Shown one piece after another: positions 17,895-26,536 of a DNA stretch of 64,000 nucleotides (position 1 is the first letter of the stretch; each line of letters starts with the position of its first letter). Made by a program: the position numbers and the translations under genes. A model generated the notes under the pieces. The model had not been told where the DNA came from and ran no database searches. It saw only the letters and a program-made list of their open reading frames with translations. Location of the stretch: positions 2,067,001-2,131,000 of the forward strand of contig NZ_FNLB01000006.1 in the NCBI RefSeq assembly GCF_900104145.1, given 5' to 3'. The DNA comes from Pseudovibrio sp. Tun.PSC04-5.I4 (lineage in GTDB: Bacteria; Pseudomonadota; Alphaproteobacteria; Rhizobiales; Stappiaceae).

Positions 17895-20033
17895 GTGCAA
17901 AAAATCTTTCATATGATATCACAGAGGAACGACGTCATTCTGGCGTTTCTCTTGATAGCTATCGTGTTTATGATGATCCTGCCGTTGCCAACGATCCTCG
18001 TAGACACTTTGATTGCTATCAACCTGAGCCTTGCTGCGATTCTGCTCATGTCAGCGCTCTATTTGAAAGATGTCGTCGCCCTCTCCGCGTTTCCTTCCAT
18101 CTTGCTGCTGACCACTCTATTTCGCCTTTCACTTTCCATCACCACCACCCGTCTTATCCTGCTGAAAGCCGACGCCGGTGAAATTATCGATACCTTTGGA
18201 AACTTCGTGGTTCAAGGCAACCTTGTGGTTGGTATCGTTATCTTCCTCATTCTAACCATCGTGAACTTCCTTGTGATTACAAAGGGTTCCGAACGTGTTG
18301 CCGAAGTATCCGCCCGCTTCTCATTGGATGCAATGCCCGGAAAGCAGATGTCCATCGATTCCGATATGCGGGCCGGTCAGATCGAACTAGACGAGGCCAA
18401 ACGCCGCCGTTCCAAGCTGGAAAAGGAAAGCCAGCTTTATGGGTCCATGGATGGCGCGATGAAATTCGTGAAGGGTGATGCCATCGCGGGCCTCATCATC
18501 ACCGCCGTAAACATCATCGGCGGTGTCATTATCGGAACGACCCAGCACGGCATGACCGCTTTTGATGCGTTGGATCGGTACACCATCCTGACCATCGGTG
18601 ACGGTCTGGTTGCTCAGATCCCGGCACTGTTCATCTCCATCACGGCCGGTTTCATGGTGACGCGTGTCGCCACTGAAGAGTCTTCTGATCTTGGTACTGA
18701 CATTGCCAGGCAGCTAAATTCAGAACCCAAGGCCCTCATGATTGCCTCCGCAATCATGATCGGATTTGCTCTCATCCCCGGTTTTCCCACCGTAATTTTC
18801 CTCGTACTGGCTGCTATTTTTGGTTCCATCGGTTTCAATACAATGCGTAAAACCAAAACCCAGCACGAGAGAAAAGGATCACAAGAGCTCTCAGCGTTTG
18901 CACCAGCAATTGCGCCCAATGGTCAGGCGCAGATGATGCCTGATGAAGACATGGGCACTGAGGTGGAAGCCGCTCAAGACCTTGCGATCACCATCACGGT
19001 CCCACTCATTGTCGATATTTCGTCCTCGGTCAGGTCTACTCTCAACCCCAAGAAGTTGGACCGGGAAGTCGCAAAAGTGCGCAAAGCGCTCTACTTTGAC
19101 TTGGGCGTCCCCTTCCCCGGTATCAAGCTGCGATTGAACGAAGGCCTACCGGAGGGCGAATACCGTATTCTGGTCAACGAGGTTCCTGTCGCCCGTGGCG
19201 CTGCTCGTTCTGGTTACTTCATTGCGCGGGAAACCCCGCCCAACCTCGCGATGTTCAATATCCCTTATGAAGAGGGTGATAGCTTCCTTCCGAACACGCC
19301 GTCATTCTGGGTCCAAAACAAACACTTCGATCAAGCCTCCCGCGCTGGCATTCAGACCCTTACGCTCACCGGTATGCTCAGTTTGCATCTCGCACATGTC
19401 CTAAAACAACACGCAGCTGAGTTCCTCGGCATTCAGGAATGCATGTTCCTGCTTAAGCACATGGAAGGTGATTTTGATGAACTCGTGCGCGAGGTAAACC
19501 GCGCTGTTCCGCTCATCTCACTGGCCGATGTTTTGAAGCGACTGGTGCGCGAAGACATCTCCATTCGCGATATGCGTACAATTCTGCAAGCTGTTGTGGA
19601 ATGGGGCCAAAAGGAAAAAGATCCTCTAATGCTGACGGAACATATCCGCATGGCGTTGAGCCGCTACATCACCCACAAATACTCGGCGGGTCAGCACATT
19701 ATCCCGGCCTATCTTATCGATAAAGACATTGAGGATGAGGTGCGCGGAGCCATCCGTCAAACAAGCGGCGCATCCTATCTCGCCTTGTCTCCAGACACAC
19801 ACCGGCAGTTAATTTCAGTTATGCGGAATGCAATTGGAGACAACATCGCCCACAACGGCATCGCTCCAGTTATTTTGGTGCCTATGGATATCCGACGCTT
19901 CTTCCGGAAAGTTATTGAGCGCGATTACTCAGATCTCGCTGTTCTCTCATTCCAGGAACTATCTGCAAACGCGAATATTCAGCCTTTGGAAAAAATCAGT
20001 TTGCGCGGCAAGGTTGGTACCCTACCAGCCTAA
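17895..20033 (+). CDS. sctV: SctV, major export-gate protein of the type III secretion system
   Basis: This 712-residue protein matches the LcrD/YscV/FlhA family: an N-terminal half of about eight membrane helices with the conserved FPSILLLTTLFRLSLSI and FSLDAMPGKQMSIDSD blocks, and a large cytoplasmic half that binds substrate-chaperone complexes. The GTG start follows AGGAGCGGGAC at good spacing. It forms the nonameric export ring. It is transcribed opposite to the main sct operon, and is separated from sctU by a cassette with unrelated genes. A 12-base inverted repeat follows the stop. Confidence 0.95.
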   Translation: MQKIFHMISQRNDVILAFLLIAIVFMMILPLPTILVDTLIAINLSLAAILLMSALYLKDVVALSAFPSILLLTTLFRLSLSITTTRLILLKADAGEIIDTFGNFVVQGNLVVGIVIFLILTIVNFLVITKGSERVAEVSARFSLDAMPGKQMSIDSDMRAGQIELDEAKRRRSKLEKESQLYGSMDGAMKFVKGDAIAGLIITAVNIIGGVIIGTTQHGMTAFDALDRYTILTIGDGLVAQIPALFISITAGFMVTRVATEESSDLGTDIARQLNSEPKALMIASAIMIGFALIPGFPTVIFLVLAAIFGSIGFNTMRKTKTQHERKGSQELSAFAPAIAPNGQAQMMPDEDMGTEVEAAQDLAITITVPLIVDISSSVRSTLNPKKLDREVAKVRKALYFDLGVPFPGIKLRLNEGLPEGEYRILVNEVPVARGAARSGYFIARETPPNLAMFNIPYEEGDSFLPNTPSFWVQNKHFDQASRAGIQTLTLTGMLSLHLAHVLKQHAAEFLGIQECMFLLKHMEGDFDELVREVNRAVPLISLADVLKRLVREDISIRDMRTILQAVVEWGQKEKDPLMLTEHIRMALSRYITHKYSAGQHIIPAYLIDKDIEDEVRGAIRQTSGASYLALSPDTHRQLISVMRNAIGDNIAHNGIAPVILVPMDIRRFFRKVIERDYSDLAVLSFQELSANANIQPLEKISLRGKVGTLPA

Positions 20034-20079
20034 CCCCCGAGCCGTCGCAAAGCCTGCCCACTTGCCCGGGCAGTTTCAG

Positions 20080-20134
20080 GTGGAACCCGAACAACCATAA
20101 TTAGAAGCCCCAACTTCGGGAATTCGGGTTCCAC
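20080..20134 (+). terminator. Inverted repeat after sctV
   Basis: GTGGAACCCGAA (20080-20091) and TTCGGGTTCCAC (20123-20134) are perfect 12-base arms with a 31-base loop that itself holds GAAG/CTTC. A second short stem, CTGCCC/GGGCAG, occurs at 20055-20074. These lie between the convergent sctV and the Cys-His protein gene, so they may end both transcripts. No long T-run is present. Confidence 0.45.
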
Positions 20135-20141
20135 TTGTATC

Positions 20142-20786
20142 CTAAAATGTAGGAACAAGGTTGCTGTCTTCAGGATCGATTTCAGCACCATAAACACCTT
20201 GGCCAAGTTCGTAGGCATTGTATATGCCGCCCTCAGAGATGCCGGATTGCACCCCATCCTCCAGAACCTTATAGGCGTCCGAGACGAGGTTTGCCGGGTT
20301 TGTCCAAACTCCGATCTGGCCAACAATAAACGCTTCAGTGTAAGTGCCTAACGAGGCTAAAACCTTCGCGGCATCCTCCTTGTTAAAAGGGTTACCATCT
20401 GGTTTGACCACGGCGAGGTGCACCCCCCTAACCTTGTTATTTTCTCTCACAACAATACCAATGCAAGAACTAAAACCAGTAAACTTGATTTCCCCGTCAC
20501 CGCTACCAACCTCCCGTTCAGCAATCGCCATAACGTCCGCCGCGGCTTTTAAGCTACCGTCCTCCGGCAGAATGAAATCTGGGACTGGCTCATCATTGCT
20601 ACTCAGATCATATGCCATAGGCTCCACTTGCTCAGGATCACCGGTTTGCACCGGATCCTGACCACTGGCCTGTACCTGATCTTGACCCGGCTCCAGTACT
20701 AATGAGCTGGCTTCCTCAAGGGGCACAGGATTCACACCGAGGCACTTTAAAACCTCACCTATCCACTTATCCTTATCGATACCCAT
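20142..20786 (-). CDS. Uncharacterised protein with CNF/CheD-like Cys-His arrangement
   Basis: This 214-residue protein starts at ATG 20786 after a good GGAGG site. Residues 1-70 are a short helix and a Gln/Asp/Pro-rich linker. Residues about 80-190 look like a compact alpha/beta domain with GFSSCIGIVV, where Cys108 ends a strand, and VRGVHLAVV, where His123 lies exactly 15 residues later. The Cys...His pair after a Ser/Gly-Cys turn recalls the deamidases CNF1 and dermonecrotic toxin (Cys and His 15 apart) and CheD. I do not recognise an exact family. Its place between sctV and sctU makes a secreted effector possible. Deamidase function is an inference from spacing only. Confidence 0.5.
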   Translation of the reverse strand: MGIDKDKWIGEVLKCLGVNPVPLEEASSLVLEPGQDQVQASGQDPVQTGDPEQVEPMAYDLSSNDEPVPDFILPEDGSLKAAADVMAIAEREVGSGDGEIKFTGFSSCIGIVVRENNKVRGVHLAVVKPDGNPFNKEDAAKVLASLGTYTEAFIVGQIGVWTNPANLVSDAYKVLEDGVQSGISEGGIYNAYELGQGVYGAEIDPEDSNLVPTF

Positions 20787-20894
20787 TCTAGCCTCCGAGA
20801 GGTTACTCAAGTAATTCTCGAATGTTTCCGTTAAATAGACGTGAAATTCTGACGATAAGACACCGCAATAAGATATTTCTAATATCTGCAACAC

Positions 20895-21714
20895 TAACGT
20901 CTCAGAATTCCAGATTAGTTATCTACGCTAGAGAAACCTGTCATTCTAAATACACATATATATCGGAATATCATCGATAGGTAACATCAAGTACCGGGAA
21001 TAAATCTCGTATTTACTATGATTAACGGGGGTTGTTTCTTACCAATTTCTACAAAATACACATTTAACACCGCACGGACAGTCCGGCAGTGTGGAAGCAG
21101 AAACCCCGAGTAACGGGAGTGGCAAGGCGTACAGGCATTGCCTGCGCTAAGTGTTAAATTAAGTCTTCGGCAACAACTGGTCACCTTGCCCAGGCATTTT
21201 ACTATGAAGCACTCGACCTTATCCTGTAAGACGCGATGGTCAGTTTCCTGAAATGACAGCTAACTACCAAGAGCAGTCATGTCTGTCATGACAGTCAACC
21301 ATTAAGAGCAGTTAACTGTCACCGCTGAACGCCAAACAGGTTGGTCCCCACCCCTCAGACCATGCGGTCGCGCCTGAGGTTCGCTTCACCGGACCAGCTG
21401 TGAAGATACGTTACTCCCTCTCAGCAGCCCTGCCCGGCCCACAACGCCCTGATGGACGGTCCACCAGAGGCCCGTATCGTGAGCACATGTCTGAAGATAA
21501 GGCTGTTTTGATGAAGGGGAATAAATTTTCAAGGAATGTACCGAGTAAGACCAACAAAAATAGTCAACTGGAAACATCACATTCAGCTCTTTTCAGGCCT
21601 TTTCCGTACGATGGAGAATTACCGCTTAGAGTCCGAATTTAGCATTGCCTCTGCGATTATGTTCTTGTATTGTTCTCATCTATAGAATCACGTAAAAATT
21701 GGGAGAAGTATTTG
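20895..21714. other. Non-coding interval with short repeats inside the T3SS locus
   Basis: No convincing gene is seen over about 820 bases. Visible structure includes an imperfect direct repeat of period 35 (units starting at 21253 and 21288, sharing ATGACAG...AAC...AAGAGCAGT) and a 12-base palindrome CTGTCATGACAG at 21283-21294. The word ATGATTAACGGG(G/A)GTTGTT occurs at 21019 and again at the start of the gene at 21715. It may be a remnant zone left by insertions. Confidence 0.4.
21253..21322. repeat. Imperfect tandem repeat, period 35
   Basis: Two units begin ATGACAG and share AAC, then AAGAGCAGT, then GTC at matching offsets. The junction contains the perfect palindrome CTGTCATGACAG. Function unknown. 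Confidence 0.45.
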
Positions 21715-22113
21715 ATGATTAACGGGAGTTGTTGCTGTGGGGCTGTTAAATTCCAACTAAAATCTGAACCCTCAATGATTGGAACCTGTCATTGTTCAAG
21801 GTGCCGCAAGGCTGGTGCAAGTACGATCGTATTTGTCAAGAAAGAGGACCTCAAGTGGGTTCAAGGTCAGGAACTCGTCCAACTTTTCAAACCGACTTCC
21901 CCTTATAAATACGGGAGATGCTTCTGCAAGAATTGTGGCAGTTCACTCGGCGAGATATTATCAGAAGAAGACAGCTTTCCAATTGCTGCAAATACCCTCG
22001 ACGGAGAAATTACTCTGAAGAACCAGTTTCATGAGTTTGTAGCAGAAAAACCTTCATGGTACGAAATCGGTGACAATGCGAAGCAGTACGACGGGCACCC
22101 AGAGACCAGTTGA
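21715..22113 (+). CDS. GFA/CENP-V family zinc protein
   Basis: A 132-residue protein with the cysteine pattern of glutathione-dependent formaldehyde-activating enzyme relatives: GSCCCGAVKF at the N-terminus, GTCHCSRCRKAG in the middle and CFCKNCGSSLGE further on. These cysteines bind one or two zinc ions; most members have no known substrate. ATG 21715 follows GGGAGAAG and is preferred to the longer upstream frame. It looks like a housekeeping passenger within the secretion locus and has no evident link with it. Confidence 0.85.
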   Translation: MINGSCCCGAVKFQLKSEPSMIGTCHCSRCRKAGASTIVFVKKEDLKWVQGQELVQLFKPTSPYKYGRCFCKNCGSSLGEILSEEDSFPIAANTLDGEITLKNQFHEFVAEKPSWYEIGDNAKQYDGHPETS

Positions 22114-22233
22114 TCTCTATCCAGAGTAATGTTGCCATATCAGCTTAACCCCGCGTTGCTCCTGTCGGAGCCGCGCGAGGCGAGGAATCATTTCGAAATT
22201 GACATGAAGAGTTTCGCCGGGGAGAGAGATGCT

Positions 22234-22452
22234 ATGAGATTAAGTTTGAGACAAAAAGCAATCGCCATTTGTGATGAGAAAATCGCAAAAAAAGGCGAAA
22301 CAGTCGGTCTTTCATTCTATGCGTTTTTCGCCAACAAGAATGACGATCCTGAACTTCTGATGGAAGCTGCCGAATGGTGGATCAAAACGCATGAACTCGA
22401 CCATTTTGTGAAAGCTGTGAAGATACTCAGTCTGATCAAGTCAGGACTGTAA
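22234..22452 (+). CDS. Small conserved-looking hypothetical protein
   Basis: A 72-residue protein starting MRLSLRQKAIAICDEKIAKK, then KGETVGLSFYAFFANKNDDP and a helical C-terminus rich in Trp and His. The ATG at 22234 has GGGGAGAGAG a few bases upstream. It resembles small alphaproteobacterial proteins annotated as domains of unknown function (possibly DUF6500), but I am unsure of the family number. It follows the GFA gene on the same strand, and the two could be an inserted pair. Confidence 0.55.
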   Translation: MRLSLRQKAIAICDEKIAKKGETVGLSFYAFFANKNDDPELLMEAAEWWIKTHELDHFVKAVKILSLIKSGL

Positions 22453-22503
22453 CCGGCGGCACCAAAACCCATTTCTGTCTAAGACACGTTCACTCACCAA
22501 TAA

Positions 22504-23631
22504 CTATCCCTCACCCTTGCTCTTCTTCTCATGCTCAAGGTCAATCACACCGCGCTCCAAAGGACCGTTGTAAAGTTTGTCTTTGTTCTGATCGATCCAG
22601 ACCAGGATCTCCGCAACTGCGCTGAAGAGATCCTGCGGAATGAGTTCCTCAATATCCACTTCTGCATAGAGCATTCGGGCAAGCTTGACGTTTGCAAACA
22701 CAGGAACACCCGCGCCTTCCGCCTCGGCGCGCATTTTCATGGCTGTCAGGTCCAGTCCTTTCGCAACCACCAAAGGCACAGCAACCTCGTCAGGGCGATA
22801 GGAAATCGCAACCGCATAGTGGGTCGGGTTCACCACTACAGCACTGGCTTTACGAGTGTTCTCAAGGTTATCGCTCATGAGGATTTCCTGAGACACACGC
22901 TTACGTTGGCTTTTGATCTCAGGACTGCCCTCAGACTCTTTGTGTTCCCGCTTCACCTCATCCTTCGTCATCTTAAGGCTCTTGATGTGGGTATGCTTTT
23001 GAAACATGAAATCAAGAATTGCGACTCCGACAAACGCCAGAAACGATATGGAGAGGATCAGCTTCATGATCCCACCGCTGATGTTTGCGATGCAAGGAAT
23101 ACCGCAGGCAAGCGAGTTGATATAAGCCCCTATTGAATGCTTCACCACGAAGTAAAGCATCGTACTCAGCAGCACGATCTTAAGCATGGACTTAAGCACC
23201 TGCACCACCTGCTTCATGGAGAAGATGCGCTTAAACCCTTCCGCTATGCTGATTTTACTGAGCTTAGGCATGATGCTGTCGACTGCCCACAAAAACCCAA
23301 ATTGCACAAAATTACCAAAAATTCCGGCAGCAATTGCAACACCAATCAGCGGCACCACAATATCCATAAAAGCCCAAAAAACACCATAAATCCCCTCTCC
23401 GCCAGAGGAGGAGAAATCAGGACGCGCAGCCAACCCGGCCATGTCATCCATCAAAGCAACAAGCTTGGAGAAGTTTCGATCCCAAGAAAACCACAGGTAG
23501 GAAATAACAGAGAACAACGAGATCGTTGTTGTAACTTCTGTACTCTTCGCCACCTGCCCTTTTTCCCGAGACTCTCGCTCTCGTTTGGGGGTGGGCAGTT
23601 CGGTCTTTTCACCTGAGGTCTCACCACTCAT
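22504..23631 (-). CDS. sctU: SctU, autoprotease/substrate-specificity switch of the T3SS
   Basis: A 375-residue YscU/FlhB-family protein. It starts MSGETSGEKTELPTPKRERE, the typical cytosolic tail, has four membrane helices to about residue 210, and a cytoplasmic domain with the self-cleaving NPTH at residues 268-271 inside AVVVNPTHYAVAI. Cleavage between Asn and Pro permits the switch from needle to translocator export. It overlaps SctT by ATGA and is the last gene of the operon. The intact NPTH argues for a working gate. Confidence 0.95.
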   Translation of the reverse strand: MSGETSGEKTELPTPKRERESREKGQVAKSTEVTTTISLFSVISYLWFSWDRNFSKLVALMDDMAGLAARPDFSSSGGEGIYGVFWAFMDIVVPLIGVAIAAGIFGNFVQFGFLWAVDSIMPKLSKISIAEGFKRIFSMKQVVQVLKSMLKIVLLSTMLYFVVKHSIGAYINSLACGIPCIANISGGIMKLILSISFLAFVGVAILDFMFQKHTHIKSLKMTKDEVKREHKESEGSPEIKSQRKRVSQEILMSDNLENTRKASAVVVNPTHYAVAISYRPDEVAVPLVVAKGLDLTAMKMRAEAEGAGVPVFANVKLARMLYAEVDIEELIPQDLFSAVAEILVWIDQNKDKLYNGPLERGVIDLEHEKKSKGEG

Positions 23632-24470
23632 GGGCCAATCTCCCCGCGCCTGTCCTGATAGATCTGCTCGCCGTTCTGGAAGACCTCGAATATCTTATCA
23701 GTAAACTGCTTCAGTTCAATCTGGTGCGTGGCTGCTTCCGGCAACAGGAACGACAGATAGAACGTGAGCAAAACAACCGCCACGCCACTTTTGATCGGCA
23801 TTGCCAGAATGAACACCTGAATTTGCGGGTCAAAACGGCTGATAATTGCGAGCGCGAATTCCGCAAGGAACATCAAAATAACCAGAGGCGCAGCCATGAT
23901 GAACATCAACCGCATAGCGTTGTCGAAAATCGACAGGATCAATTCCGGGAAATCTGGAGAAAGAACGGGAATAAATTTGGTGACCGGAAAGATTACATAG
24001 GAGTCGTAAACGAGGTTCAAAATGAAGAAGAACCCGGGCGTCAAAAAGAGATAAAGAATAAATCCGCGAGAGAACAGGTCCCCGATTGGAGAACTCTCAT
24101 TCCCCAACATCGGATCGATACTGGAGGCTACAGCGGCACCGCGTTGGTTATCAATCAATGTACCAGCGGATTGCACGGCCCACAGTAGGCAGGAAATCAC
24201 ATACCCAATCAGGAAACCAATGGCATATTCTTTGAAAAAGTAAGCCACAAAGGTTGGCCCATCTGGTGAGAAGCCATCAACATACTGCAGATTGACCGGA
24301 TACAGCGGGATTGCAATGACCATCACCACAACATTGCGGGCCGTTTTGGACATGAGTGTCGTGTTGAACAACTGAGATGTTGCAAACACCGCAAAAATGC
24401 GCGGAAACGTCAGCAGCAAAACCAGAAAAGAATCACGATGTGTGCTTGTTATATCCGCAACCAGATCCAT
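23628..24470 (-). CDS. sctT: SctT, export-apparatus membrane protein
   Basis: A 280-residue YscT/FliR-family protein with about six membrane helices and the conserved QSAGTLIDNQRGAAVASSID segment and ISRFDPQIQVFILAMPIK near the C-terminus. It forms the export-gate complex with SctR and SctS. It overlaps sctU by ATGA and follows sctS by 5 bases, the canonical R-S-T-U order. Confidence 0.94.
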   Translation of the reverse strand: MDLVADITSTHRDSFLVLLLTFPRIFAVFATSQLFNTTLMSKTARNVVVMVIAIPLYPVNLQYVDGFSPDGPTFVAYFFKEYAIGFLIGYVISCLLWAVQSAGTLIDNQRGAAVASSIDPMLGNESSPIGDLFSRGFILYLFLTPGFFFILNLVYDSYVIFPVTKFIPVLSPDFPELILSIFDNAMRLMFIMAAPLVILMFLAEFALAIISRFDPQIQVFILAMPIKSGVAVVLLTFYLSFLLPEAATHQIELKQFTDKIFEVFQNGEQIYQDRRGEIGP

Positions 24471-24475
24471 AAACG

Positions 24476-24748
24476 CTACCTGACCAATGTCGGGAAGTCG
24501 TCAAACAATGCCTGAGTGAAACCAATCGTTTGCGACCCCAAGTAGCTGGACATAAGGAAGAGCGTAATGGCCACCGCTATCAGTTTGACACCAAACTGAA
24601 TCGTCTGCTCTTGCATCTGCGTCAGAGCCTGAATCAGCGAAACGGCAAGGCCAACCAACGAGGCAACAATGATCGGCGGCAGTGAGAGCATCATGACCAG
24701 CATCATGGCCTCGGAAATGCGAAAGACGGCATCTTCTGGTGACATCAT
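24476..24748 (-). CDS. sctS: SctS, export-apparatus membrane protein
   Basis: A 90-residue protein with two membrane helices and the family core PPIIVASLVGLAVSLIQALTQ followed by EQTIQFGVKLIAVAI, as in YscS/FliQ. Length matches the family. An AGGAGG site precedes the start. It contributes four copies to the SctRST gate. Confidence 0.94.
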   Translation of the reverse strand: MMSPEDAVFRISEAMMLVMMLSLPPIIVASLVGLAVSLIQALTQMQEQTIQFGVKLIAVAITLFLMSSYLGSQTIGFTQALFDDFPTLVR

Positions 24749-24769
24749 GTGCCTCCTTTCTGTTTCCGG

Positions 24770-25414
24770 TTAAACGTAAGTCTTGATGAGACCGAGGATC
24801 AGACGCGACCAGCCATCCACCGCGACAAACAAGAACAACTTGAATGGCAACGAAATCGTAAGCGGCGACACCATCATCATGCCCATAGCCAGCAAAATAT
24901 TGGAGACCACAAGGTCAATGGCAAGGAACGGTAAGTACAGCAGGAAGCCAATTTCAAAGGCTTCTCGAAGCTGAGAAACTGTATAGGCTGGCAACAGGAT
25001 CGCGATGCTGTTTTCGGTCATGAGTTCGGAGATTTCCGCAGGCCAAAGCTGACGCGAAGCCTCCAAAAAGAACGCCTTTTCCTTTGCATCTGCATGTTTG
25101 CCAAGGAACTCCTCAAAAGGTCCTTTGGACGCAATAAAGGCCGTTTTCATTTCCTCCACAGTCGTCATGGAAAAATTGCCGTTCTCGACAATCTCAAAGG
25201 TCTGGAGGAAAACGGGCAACATGATGTAGCCAGACAAAATAATTGCCAGCGCATTCAGAGCCATATTAGGTGGAATCTGCTGAACACCCATCGCATTGCG
25301 CACCAGCAGCAACACAACCGACAGCTTGATGAAGGACGTGGCGACAATAGCCAGAAACGGCATCATCGCAACGACAACAAGCACTAAAATGAGCGAAAAC
25401 GGATCAGATGTCAT
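24770..25414 (-). CDS. sctR: SctR, export-apparatus membrane protein
   Basis: A 214-residue YscR/FliP-family protein with LVVVAMMPFLAIVATSFIKL, VLLLVRNAMGVQQIPPNMAL and the C-terminal ILLAMGMMMVSPLTISLPFK, which are the family hallmarks. Five copies form the core of the entry gate. It precedes sctS by 21 bases and follows sctQ after a 72-base gap. Confidence 0.95.
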   Translation of the reverse strand: MTSDPFSLILVLVVVAMMPFLAIVATSFIKLSVVLLLVRNAMGVQQIPPNMALNALAIILSGYIMLPVFLQTFEIVENGNFSMTTVEEMKTAFIASKGPFEEFLGKHADAKEKAFFLEASRQLWPAEISELMTENSIAILLPAYTVSQLREAFEIGFLLYLPFLAIDLVVSNILLAMGMMMVSPLTISLPFKLFLFVAVDGWSRLILGLIKTYV

Positions 25415-25486
25415 CAGCAGTTCTCTGAATGGGCACCCAGAAGCACCTCTTGTTTCAAACTTGGTTTAGGGAGTGATAGCAACGCC

Positions 25487-26536
25487 TTAAAGACCAGTTC
25501 CCTGATCCAGTTTGGCGATGCGGAGAGCAACACGGTTATCGATCTGAACCAGATTGCCCTGTGCAATACGTTGCCCACCGGCACGAACAAACACCGTCAA
25601 CTCTTCACTGAGTGCAGGCACAGTAATGTTCACAAGAGAGCCAGCAGTCCAACTCTCCAGCTCAGCGAGAGTGATCTCACGCTCATCAATTTCAAATCGG
25701 ACGGCAATCGGCATCTGAGAGAGATCAACGGAGCTCACCTCCCGTGTCTCAGCAGGCTGTGGTTCATTCACATCACTCATGCTCGCAACTCTTTCAATTC
25801 GTTCGCAGCCCCACCCCTGTTCAACCAAAACAAGATGGTGGCGGCTGTGTGGCCCTTCGACCGTAATCGTTTGGCCCAATGGCTCAGTGTCCAGCAAAAC
25901 CAGATCCCCCGGCTGCAATGCAGCGACATCGGCAGCAGGTAAATGAGCCGAGCACAGACTGAGACAAACACGGGTCGTCAATCGCTCGCGGAGACCTTTC
26001 CAAACAGGTTGGGACGTCAACGGCAGGCCATTGAGAAAACTGGAAAGATCTTCGGGTCGCACCCCGATAGAGAGGCAAGCCGCAGCTCCGCCGATCTCAC
26101 CGTACCTGATGGAAAACCAGCTCAATTCAGCGCGGTCAGCATCTGACATCAAAGCCTCAACTGAATGGAACGGCAACTCCGCGCTGACACGTTGAAAATC
26201 CACTGGCAGCTCGTGGCGCAAATGAGAGATTGTTCCCTCGATCAACGCATCGCGAAGCCCCACATCAAGCTGCAAAACATCCGCAAACGAGAGATTAATG
26301 TGAAGGTGCGCTTGAAAAGGGTAATCCTCAACAATAAGCAGTGCGGTCGCACCTGTTGGGCTTTTAAGCACGCACCCAAGCTTTGATCCTGCATGAGCCT
26401 CACACTGATTGAAGTTCAGCGTATGCGTGCTTTCAATGGTAAGGTCCTGCCCACTGTAACTAACAGCGGCATTCCAGTAATCCAGTGCACTTGTATGGTT
26501 TTGATAGCTGGACGTATTCATTGAATGCTGGTTCAT
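25487..26536 (-). CDS. sctQ: SctQ, cytosolic sorting-platform protein
   Basis: A 349-residue YscQ/FliM-FliN-type protein. The long N-terminal part is poorly conserved; the C-terminal SpoA domain (about residues 275-345) shows PIAVRFEIDEREITLAELESW and LVQIDNRVALRIAKL. It organises the sorting platform with SctK, SctL and SctN. An internal ATG at 25780 (Met253) could yield a separate 97-residue SctQ-C, as established for YscQ, where the short product is needed for secretion. Its start overlaps the SctP stop by ATGA. Confidence 0.85.
   Translation of the reverse strand: MNQHSMNTSSYQNHTSALDYWNAAVSYSGQDLTIESTHTLNFNQCEAHAGSKLGCVLKSPTGATALLIVEDYPFQAHLHINLSFADVLQLDVGLRDALIEGTISHLRHELPVDFQRVSAELPFHSVEALMSDADRAELSWFSIRYGEIGGAAACLSIGVRPEDLSSFLNGLPLTSQPVWKGLRERLTTRVCLSLCSAHLPAADVAALQPGDLVLLDTEPLGQTITVEGPHSRHHLVLVEQGWGCERIERVASMSDVNEPQPAETREVSSVDLSQMPIAVRFEIDEREITLAELESWTAGSLVNITVPALSEELTVFVRAGGQRIAQGNLVQIDNRVALRIAKLDQGTGL
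25780..25797 (-). promoter_or_regulatory. Candidate internal start for SctQ-C
   Basis: An ATG at 25778-25780, in the sctQ frame, is preceded by GAAAGAG eight bases upstream. Translation from here gives 97 residues covering the SpoA domain, close to the length of the known internal product of yscQ. It is a prediction by analogy. Confidence 0.45.

Noticed and set aside
21253..21322. CRISPR array
   Set aside because: Only two imperfect units with no spacer-like variation in between; no cas gene nearby.
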